The notes beneath the pieces were generated by a model. It saw nothing but the letters and a program-made list of their open reading frames with translations. It was not told where the DNA came from and did no database searches. From positions 1-7,348 of the forward strand of contig JAFZLP010000013.1 of the NCBI GenBank assembly GCA_017551405.1: 7,348 nt of DNA. Direction: 5' to 3'. Position 1 is the first letter of the stretch. The number at the start of each line of letters is the position of its first letter. The position numbers and the translations under genes are program-made. Below, piece after piece: positions 1 through 6,110 of the stretch. The DNA is from Bacteroidales bacterium. GTDB lineage: Bacteria; Bacteroidota; Bacteroidia; Bacteroidales; UBA932.

Positions 1-1019
1 AGGGCGTATTTCGCCACGCGCACCTTCTCGGCGTAGTACCACCAGTCCCAGGGCTCTATCCTGCTGCCTGCCGGGAGCTTGCCCTCGGCTATTTCGGCGT
101 CCATGATCTTCTGCATCTCGGCAACCTCCTGCTTTGCGCTGGAGGTGGAGGCCTTCATGATTCCCTCCAGGAAGGCGTCGACCGTTGCAGGGTCGTGGGC
201 CATCTTGTCGGAAAGTTCATAGGCGGCGGAAGTCTCGTAGCCGAGGATGCGGGCCTTTTCGAGGCGGAGCTTGAGCACCTCCACGGCAAGAGCGCGGTTG
301 TCGAACTCGTTGCCGTTATGGCCGCGCATGGTGTAGGCCTCCAGGTACTGTTTGCGGAGGTCGCGGTCGGCCGTGGTGGTCATCTTGTCGGAATAGTCGC
401 TCACGCTGAAGCCGAATTTCTCCTTGAAGGCATTGCTTTCCGCAAGGATGTTGTTGCCTATCTTCTGGCACTTGGTGGCGAGCTCGGAGTTGATCTCGCG
501 CAGGCGGGCCTGCTTGTCCTCGGGAAGGCCGATGCCCTCGCGCTCGAAGTCCTCGAAATGGTTCTTGAGCACCATCTTCTGCTCGGTGTTCAAGCCGCTC
601 TGGTCGCCGTTGTAAACCGCCGCCACCCTCTCATAGAGGGCTTTGTTGAAGGCAATGTCGTCGCCATGGGCGCTTATGAGCGGAAGGGCCTCCTCCACCA
701 CCTTGTCGAGGGCGTCGCTGCGGTCGGTTTCGGTAACGTTGAAGAGCACACCCGTGACCCTTTCGAGCAGGCGTCCCGAAAGCTCGAGGGGAACGATGGT
801 ATTCTCGAAGGTGGGAGCCTCGGTGTTGGAGGTTATCGCCTCTATCTCGGCCTGCTGCTGCTTTATTCCCTCCTTGATGGCGGGAATGTAGTCGGAGACC
901 TTTATCTTGTCATAGGGCGGAATGCCGTAAGGGGTGTCCCACTCCTGCAGTAATACGTTTTTGTGTGTACAGGCAGATATGCTCATGATTGCCAGGAGAA
1001 CGGTTAAAGCTTTTTTCAT
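1..1019 (-). CDS. M3 family metallopeptidase (peptidyl-dipeptidase Dcp-like) lipoprotein, N-terminal half
   Basis: Partial gene running off the left edge, with 339 complete codons visible from the ATG at 1019. The N-terminus is a lipoprotein signal (lipobox ISAC, lipid cysteine 17, followed by THKN, not acidic). The remainder matches the helical N-terminal domain of M3/Dcp-type zinc oligopeptidases: YGIPPYDKIKVSDYIPAI (31-48), APTFENTIVPLE (68-79), the LREINSELA helix (173-181), and EPWDWWYYAEKVR (322-334), which in the family precedes the catalytic half. Family members are roughly 700 residues, so about half is missing and the HEXGH zinc site lies outside the window; activity cannot be judged. 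Members cut short peptides, often releasing C-terminal dipeptides. The gene follows DUF5689 after 5 bases, with no promoter or Shine-Dalgarno of its own visible. Codon use stands out: 9 of 21 isoleucines are ATA. I identified it by translating the minus strand directly. Confidence 0.92.
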   Translation of the reverse strand, partial: MKKALTVLLAIMSISACTHKNVLLQEWDTPYGIPPYDKIKVSDYIPAIKEGIKQQQAEIEAITSNTEAPTFENTIVPLELSGRLLERVTGVLFNVTETDRSDALDKVVEEALPLISAHGDDIAFNKALYERVAAVYNGDQSGLNTEQKMVLKNHFEDFEREGIGLPEDKQARLREINSELATKCQKIGNNILAESNAFKEKFGFSVSDYSDKMTTTADRDLRKQYLEAYTMRGHNGNEFDNRALAVEVLKLRLEKARILGYETSAAYELSDKMAHDPATVDAFLEGIMKASTSSAKQEVAEMQKIMDAEIAEGKLPAGSRIEPWDWWYYAEKVRVAKYA

Positions 1020-1024
1020 GATTG

Positions 1025-2134
1025 TCAGTTTTTGGTTACACCGTCGAGGTCGATCAGGGTGAACTGGATGCTGCCCTGATACATGGTGAGGATGCCGGTC
1101 ATGTCCACAGTGACATTGCCCGAAAGGATGTCGGGATCGATTTCGATGTCGGCAAAACGGGCGTAGCCGCTGCTGCGGACCTGGATGTCGGTGGAGCCCA
1201 TCTTGAAATAGTGGCTGACGCTGTAGGCGTTGCGTTCGATGTCACCGTAGGTGTCGCCGTTGGTGCCCTTGACGGCCCGATGGTCGCCCACGGTGCCGTA
1301 CTTGTAGTCGCCGCTGTTGCCCACGTTGACGCTGTCCCAGGTGCCGGCTTCCAGCATGCTGCCCATCCTGTCCTTGGTGAGGGCCCATGTGGTGATGCCC
1401 CAGGTGCGGTCGGACAGGAAGATGCGGTTGCTGCTGTTCTTGGTGTTCTCGTTATATGTGAGATAGAGCAGGGCGAACACCTGGTCGCCGTACTTGAGCC
1501 CCTTGAGCGTCACGTAAGTACCGATGTAATGATTGGTGGCCTGGGTGTCGTTCTTGCCGGGAAGCATGTTCTCCGAAAGCACGACCGGCGCCACTTCGCT
1601 TCCCATGGCACCCTTGAAGATATATTTGTCTACAAGGAGGGGAAGGTCGATGTAGGCCGTCTCGTATTCTCCGCTCTGGTCCTCGAGGCCGAGCTGGATC
1701 ATGCCGGCGCCGCCGTAGTTGCCGGTCTTGCCGCCGTACATTCCGAGCGTCAGGCCGTTCAGGTTAATGTAAACCCACTGGCCTTTGCGGATGTCGTTGC
1801 TCATGTTGGTGCGTCCCGTCTTGACTTCGATTCCACCGGTCTCGTCCTGGATGTACATGGTGCGGTAGATGTTGCCGGAGAAGTCGCTGCTGATGACCTG
1901 TCCCTTGATCCAGCCCGATGTGAGCTTGACGGGAGAGCCGCCTGTCTTGGACTTGTACATCTTGGAGAGGTCGGCGATGGTCATCATGCTGCCGTACGCC
2001 GACATGTCGGCATCGGTGTACACCTTTTCAGCCGAGGGCTCTTCATATCCGGCGGTGAACACCGGACCCCATTCTTCGCAGGCCGTGAATAACGCCGCTG
2101 CGGCGATGATGATTGCAAATACTGTCTTTTTCAT
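1025..2134 (-). CDS. DUF5689 domain OB-fold-like surface lipoprotein
   Basis: A 369-residue lipoprotein that I recognise as DUF5689-type; its function is unproven. The signal peptide ends ALFTAC (lipid cysteine 19) and is followed by EEWG, an acidic start typical of surface-exposed Bacteroidota lipoproteins. The segment TIADLSKMY (52-60) leads into an OB-fold-like region from about residue 74 (IKGQVISSD, GNIYRTMYIQDETGGIEV, then GQWVYINLNGL at 118-128), with a further stretch to about 212 (GTYVTLKGLKYG). The C-terminal 50 residues (VTVDMTGILT, QFTLIDLDGV) look like another beta-barrel element. No catalytic motif is visible, so a binding role is likelier than an enzymatic one. The ATG at 2134 is fixed by a strong Shine-Dalgarno 7 bases upstream that overlaps the receptor stop codon. 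The gene lies 12 bases after the receptor and 5 bases before the M3 peptidase. Of its 25 isoleucine codons, 24 are ATC and none is ATA, suggesting high expression. Confidence 0.88.
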   Translation of the reverse strand: MKKTVFAIIIAAAALFTACEEWGPVFTAGYEEPSAEKVYTDADMSAYGSMMTIADLSKMYKSKTGGSPVKLTSGWIKGQVISSDFSGNIYRTMYIQDETGGIEVKTGRTNMSNDIRKGQWVYINLNGLTLGMYGGKTGNYGGAGMIQLGLEDQSGEYETAYIDLPLLVDKYIFKGAMGSEVAPVVLSENMLPGKNDTQATNHYIGTYVTLKGLKYGDQVFALLYLTYNENTKNSSNRIFLSDRTWGITTWALTKDRMGSMLEAGTWDSVNVGNSGDYKYGTVGDHRAVKGTNGDTYGDIERNAYSVSHYFKMGSTDIQVRSSGYARFADIEIDPDILSGNVTVDMTGILTMYQGSIQFTLIDLDGVTKN

Positions 2135-2141
2135 CTCGTAG

Positions 2142-2149
2142 CCTCCTTA
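2142..2149 (-). promoter_or_regulatory. Strong Shine-Dalgarno of the DUF5689 gene, overlapping the receptor stop codon
   Basis: On the minus strand the junction reads CTAAGGAGGCTACGAG followed by ATG. The receptor stop TAA (2149-2147) is the first part of TAAGGAGG, a near-perfect anti-Shine-Dalgarno match that ends 7 bases before the start at 2134. The other visible internal starts (6101, 4999, 1019) have only weak or A/T-rich leaders, which is usual in Bacteroidota. This placement would let ribosomes ending on the receptor reinitiate at once on DUF5689. Confidence 0.75.
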
Positions 2150-4999
2150 GAATCTGAAGTAAACGTTGATCATGTAATTGAACCCGGTGTAGTAGAAGTA
2201 CCGCGGATCGAAGCGGTAGTAGCGGGTCTTGCTGGTGGTGTTGTCCACCAGGCGGGTCTGCTCGTAACCGCCGGTCTTGACGTTGGTGTTGTTGAGCACG
2301 TTCTTGGCGTTCAGGTTCACGCCGAGCTGGTATTTGTACTTGATGTACCAGCTCTTGCCGACGCTGAAGTTGACCAGCCATGCGGGATCGAACTTCTCCT
2401 GGGCGGTCATGTAGAGGATTTCCTCCGCCGTGGCGATTCCGTCCGGGCCCTTCACGGCCTGGTCGGTGCGGTAGAACGGATTCATGTCCAGATAGTTACG
2501 GTCGAAGTACTCGACGTCAGCGTCGATGAACCAGTAGTTCTTGTTCCAGCTCAGGCCGAGGCTTGCGGCGGTCTGCGGGGTAGCGGGCACGTAATGCTTC
2601 TGCTGGGCTCCGCCGTGGTCGTCGATATTGCCGTTCGAGTCGTAGCTGAGGAGCGGGCTGGACTTCCAGTAGGTCACTGGGGCGTTGTCCACCACTATGC
2701 GGGCGGAATTGTCCACCGTCTGGGTCATGTAGGGAGTGGAAGTGTAGATGTACTCACCCACGCTGGCCGCGCCCTTGAGGGAGAAGCCGTCGACCGGGAG
2801 GGGCACCTTGAAGCCCAGTTCCACGCCCATGTGGCGCTCGTCGATGCCGGACATGCTGAAATTGGTGAACGCGTTCTGCAGGTCGTCGTAGAAGCTCATC
2901 AGGTCGGTCTGGTCCTTGATGGTGGCGTAGAAACCGGTGAGTCGCACGTTGTAGCCGTTTCCGGAATACTGCCAGTTGATGTCGGACGCGAAAGTCTTGG
3001 AGGTGGTGAGGTTGGACGCGACGCTGTTGCGGGTGCGGGGCGAAAGGAAGGCCTGGTTGAACCTGGGGGCATCCTCATAGTAACCCACGTTCGCATAGAC
3101 GCGCATATTGCCGCCTATCACGTAGTTGAGGGCGGCCTTTCCGGCATAGGTGAGGAAGCCGAGATGCTCGCTGTCACCCTGGGAATTGTCGGGGAAGAGG
3201 CCCTTCTTCCAGACGCCCTCGCGCCAGAAGAGGCTGTAGCCAAGGCGTCCGGCCAGCTTCGCGCTGAAGTTGCCGGAAGCGAAGTCGGCGCCCACCCAGC
3301 CCTCGTAATTCTGCACGTGGGCGAAGTAGTCGTGGGAATACTTGTCACCGACCTTCACCTTCTGGGCTTCACCGTGGGCGTTGTAGTAATCGAGGTCGTT
3401 CTGCACCATGGAGGGGTTGGAAGCGTAGTCGCGGTCGGCGAAGTTGTCGATGTTCACGAAATAGTCGCCCCCGAGAAGGTCGGCCACGATGTTGTAGTAT
3501 TCGGTCTTGTTGATCTTGGCGCTGGCGCCCGCACGCATGGTGAGGAAGTCGGCGGCCTTGAACTTGACGTGAGTGGCGAAGTTCAGGTCTTTCTGGTCGG
3601 TGCGGCGCTCCTGCTGCACGTAGTGCGCACGCTTCTGGCCGTTGGCGTCGACATCGTTCTGGTTCACCTGGTAGAGCTTGTCCCAGTTGATGTGCGTGTA
3701 CTGCGGATAAGCCTCGGCATTGGTCCAGACTTCGTTCGCCCAGGCCGCCTTGGACTCGCTGTTGCGGTTCCAGTCGGGATCGGCGTTGTAGAAGTAGCTG
3801 GGCAGGTTGCGGTAATAGTCGGGCCTGGGATCCTGGGCGTTGTACCAGTCGAGCGCGGTGTAGCCGTTCTTGCCGAAGCGGTACAGTACGGTGGCGCTGC
3901 CCTCGAAGCGGTCGGTGGGCTTGAAGTCATACCTCACCACGGCGATGGGCTCGTGGGTGCGGCGCTCGCGGGCGTTGCGGATAACCCCGTTCTGGTAGCC
4001 CCAGTTGGAGTTGTACATGTTGTCGCCGGTGAGGTCGTAAACCTCCTGGGTGGAGCCGTTCTGCGCTCCCCTCCTGCCCGGGGTGCCCATGAAGATGAAG
4101 TGGAGCTTGGAGTGCTCGAACACCTTGCTGGCAGCCAGCGAATAGGCGAAGCTGCGGTAGTAAACGCCCTTGATCCAGTCGTTTCCGCCGAGACGGGCGC
4201 TGGCGTTCACCGCGAAGGCCCAGCCGTTGTCCATGACGCCGGTCGCGTAGGAGCCCATGAGCCTGAGGCGGTAGAAGGCCGTGTTGGTGAGCACGCTGAA
4301 GCGCCTGCCGGTACGCATGCTGGTGGCGTCGCCGAAGATGTTGGTGGAACCGTTGTAGCCGCTGAAGGCGACGTCGGCCATCTCGTTTCCGGTGGTGGCG
4401 TCCTTGGCGCGGGTGGCTTCATTCAGGCCGCTCCAGAGGCTGAAGGGGCCGTAGCCGGTCATGGCGTCGTTCATCTTGACGCCCGACAGGTAGACATCCT
4501 GGCTCTCGCTGGCGTATCCGCGGTTCTTGAAGCGGACGCTCGAGAAATTGTAGCTCACGATTTCGTTGAACACGTCGTTGCTGCCGAAGAGCACCGTGGG
4601 GGCGTCGTTATAGCCGCTGTCGTCGAGGTCGAACTCCAGCAGGGAGGCGTCCTCGATGGCGGTTTCGCTCTGGGTGCGGGTGAGCGACAGGTTGAACATG
4701 TTCTTCACGTAGCCGTCGTTGACCGTTACGTTGACCGTGTTCTGCATGTAGTCGCTGGAGGTGATGACCAGGGTGTACATGCCGTCGGCGAGGCCCGGAA
4801 TCATGAAGGACCCGTCTTCGGCCGAGAGCACGCTGCCAATCAGCTCCGCTCCGGAGAACAGTTCGAGTTTGGCGTTCTGCACGGGCTCTTTGGTGCCGCG
4901 CGTGATTACCGTACCCTTGACTCCGCCGGTGGGCTCCTGCGCGAACAGGGCCAGCGAACAGAGCAGGGCGGCAAACGCCGGAACAATCTTCTTTATCAT
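2147..4999 (-). CDS. TonB-dependent outer-membrane receptor
   Basis: Outer-membrane importer driven by TonB. I chose the ATG at 4999 (950 aa) over one eight codons upstream at 5023. The later start gives a standard signal peptide (MIKK, a hydrophobic core, cleavage near ALFA-QE at residue 20) and does not overlap the EEP stop. Residues about 24-108 form a carboxypeptidase-regulatory-like/CNA-B beta-sandwich (GGVKGTV, AEDGSFMIPGL, DGMYTLVI). The plug covers about 130-260, with SVRFKNRGY (154-162), VYLSGVKMND (169-178) and LWSGLNEATR (188-197). The rest is an aromatic-rich 22-strand-type barrel ending in YFRF, with the usual terminal aromatic residue. No STN domain and no SusC-type context are visible, and no SusD gene adjoins it. 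Flanked by an EEP nuclease and a DUF5689 lipoprotein, it plausibly imports nucleotides, oligonucleotides or phosphate compounds. That substrate is inference only. Receptor identity is very secure. Confidence 0.96.
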   Translation of the reverse strand: MIKKIVPAFAALLCSLALFAQEPTGGVKGTVITRGTKEPVQNAKLELFSGAELIGSVLSAEDGSFMIPGLADGMYTLVITSSDYMQNTVNVTVNDGYVKNMFNLSLTRTQSETAIEDASLLEFDLDDSGYNDAPTVLFGSNDVFNEIVSYNFSSVRFKNRGYASESQDVYLSGVKMNDAMTGYGPFSLWSGLNEATRAKDATTGNEMADVAFSGYNGSTNIFGDATSMRTGRRFSVLTNTAFYRLRLMGSYATGVMDNGWAFAVNASARLGGNDWIKGVYYRSFAYSLAASKVFEHSKLHFIFMGTPGRRGAQNGSTQEVYDLTGDNMYNSNWGYQNGVIRNARERRTHEPIAVVRYDFKPTDRFEGSATVLYRFGKNGYTALDWYNAQDPRPDYYRNLPSYFYNADPDWNRNSESKAAWANEVWTNAEAYPQYTHINWDKLYQVNQNDVDANGQKRAHYVQQERRTDQKDLNFATHVKFKAADFLTMRAGASAKINKTEYYNIVADLLGGDYFVNIDNFADRDYASNPSMVQNDLDYYNAHGEAQKVKVGDKYSHDYFAHVQNYEGWVGADFASGNFSAKLAGRLGYSLFWREGVWKKGLFPDNSQGDSEHLGFLTYAGKAALNYVIGGNMRVYANVGYYEDAPRFNQAFLSPRTRNSVASNLTTSKTFASDINWQYSGNGYNVRLTGFYATIKDQTDLMSFYDDLQNAFTNFSMSGIDERHMGVELGFKVPLPVDGFSLKGAASVGEYIYTSTPYMTQTVDNSARIVVDNAPVTYWKSSPLLSYDSNGNIDDHGGAQQKHYVPATPQTAASLGLSWNKNYWFIDADVEYFDRNYLDMNPFYRTDQAVKGPDGIATAEEILYMTAQEKFDPAWLVNFSVGKSWYIKYKYQLGVNLNAKNVLNNTNVKTGGYEQTRLVDNTTSKTRYYRFDPRYFYYTGFNYMINVYFRF

Positions 5000-5009
5000 A
5001 GGATGAATT

Positions 5010-6101
5010 TTATTTGGATACAACTATATAGGTGGGGTAATGGTCGGAGTAGCCGCCCACGAAGGCGCCGTTGCTGAACGTGCGGAAAGGCGTGCCCTTG
5101 TACTGCCCGCTCTGCACGGTCATGAAATCCTTGTGGAAGATGCGGCAGTAGTAGCCCTTCTGGTGGATGGGGATGATCTTGAGTCCGGAATCGGGGGCCG
5201 TGGCGAACTGGTGGTTCACCAGGATGATGTCGTAGATATTGCTGGAGCCCTGATAGAAAAGGGAGCTGTAGCCTTCGTTGAGCATGCGCAGGAGCGGCGA
5301 GAAGAAATCTTCCTGTGCCATCTCTTCGATATACTCCTTGCCGTGCATGTAGGTGGTCATGCTGGCGTCGGACGGATTGTCGTTCATGTCGCCCATCACC
5401 ACGATGCGGATGCCGGGATACTGCTTCTCGAGCTCCATGGCATTCTGGTAGATGATTTCGGCGCCCCTCGGGCGGAGGTCGGCGCCCTTGCCGCCGAGAC
5501 GGGAAGGCAGGTGCGCCACGAAGGCCGCGACCATGTCGCCGTCGAGCATGCCACGCACCATCAGGATGTCACGGGTGCGGAAATTGTCCTTCTCTTCCTG
5601 GGTCCACTCGCTGAAGTCGATCGAGGACGGTTCGAAGGTGAAGGGGATGCTTTTGCTCTCGAGCACCTTGAACTGCTCGGGCTTGTAGAGCAGGGCCACG
5701 TCCACGCCTCGGCGGTCCGGGCCGTCATAATGCACTATCTGGAAATTGGCATCCAGGATCTGCGGATCGTTCACCAGGTCGTCCAGAACGCGGCGGTTCT
5801 CTACCTCGCTTACGCCCAGGATGGTATGCCATATTCCGTTATCCTGCTTCATGGCGGCGATGACCTGGGCCATGTTGTGAACCTTCTTCTGGTACTTGGC
5901 TTCGGTCCACTGGTTCTGGCCGTCCGGGAGGTACTGGTAATCGTTCTTACCTTCATCGTGCTCGTAGTCGAAAAGGTTCTCGAGGTTGTAGAAACCTATC
6001 ACATAGCTATGCTTTCCGGCTTTTACGCCCGTGGTTTTGGAACTGGTGCCGCATCCGGCCAGCGTGATGACGGCGAGAATGAAGATCAGTAGTTTTTTCA
6101 T
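5010..6101 (-). CDS. Endonuclease/exonuclease/phosphatase (EEP) family lipoprotein nuclease
   Basis: Exported member of the DNase I-like EEP fold, probably a Mg2+-dependent nuclease or phosphodiesterase acting in the envelope. The ATG at 6101 gives a short lipoprotein signal ending TLAGC, with lipid cysteine 17. The family motifs are intact and in order: YNLENLFD (38-45, Asn39), VSEVEN with metal ligand Glu99, the Asp/Arg-rich GPDRRGVDVALLY (127-139), AHLPSR (196-201), GDMNDNPSD (237-245, Asp238 and Asn240), and the C-terminal GGYSDHYP (349-356) with the Asp353/His354 pair. The 363-residue length fits a stand-alone EEP domain plus signal, and no active-site loss is seen. The residues after Cys17 (GTSSK) are not acidic, which favours a periplasmic-facing anchor. 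It starts 9 bases after the BACON nuclease and ends 10 bases before the receptor gene. The substrate (DNA, RNA or another phosphodiester) cannot be read from sequence; the neighbouring nuclease makes nucleic acid most likely. Confidence 0.95.
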   Translation of the reverse strand: MKKLLIFILAVITLAGCGTSSKTTGVKAGKHSYVIGFYNLENLFDYEHDEGKNDYQYLPDGQNQWTEAKYQKKVHNMAQVIAAMKQDNGIWHTILGVSEVENRRVLDDLVNDPQILDANFQIVHYDGPDRRGVDVALLYKPEQFKVLESKSIPFTFEPSSIDFSEWTQEEKDNFRTRDILMVRGMLDGDMVAAFVAHLPSRLGGKGADLRPRGAEIIYQNAMELEKQYPGIRIVVMGDMNDNPSDASMTTYMHGKEYIEEMAQEDFFSPLLRMLNEGYSSLFYQGSSNIYDIILVNHQFATAPDSGLKIIPIHQKGYYCRIFHKDFMTVQSGQYKGTPFRTFSNGAFVGGYSDHYPTYIVVSK

Positions 6102-6110
6102 AAGCTCTTG

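Noticed and set aside
195..953. A 252-codon plus-strand open frame over the left end
   Set aside because: The minus strand here encodes a clear M3 peptidase with a lipobox and family motifs; the plus frame is low-complexity Val/Gly/Leu-rich shadow sequence.
1020..1024. A possible promoter or terminator between DUF5689 and the M3 gene
   Set aside because: The gap is five bases, and the preceding 40 bases show neither a hairpin with T-run nor a convincing promoter.
1022..2092. A 356-codon plus-strand open frame opposite DUF5689
   Set aside because: It is antisense to a well-supported lipoprotein gene, Val/Ala/His-rich, and without recognisable motifs.
5000..5023. An upstream ATG adding eight residues to the receptor
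   Set aside because: It overlaps the EEP stop by 14 bases and places a polar stretch before an otherwise standard signal peptide; the ATG at 4999 is the better start.
2594..5077. An 827-codon open frame on the plus strand, antisense to the receptor
   Set aside because: It mirrors the receptor gene in the opposite frame, is dominated by Val, Gly, Ala and His, has no domain or signal, and arises because GC-rich coding with few A/T third positions leaves few antisense stops.
5040..6092. A 350-codon plus-strand open frame opposite the EEP gene
   Set aside because: The minus strand carries every EEP catalytic motif; the plus frame shows no family features.
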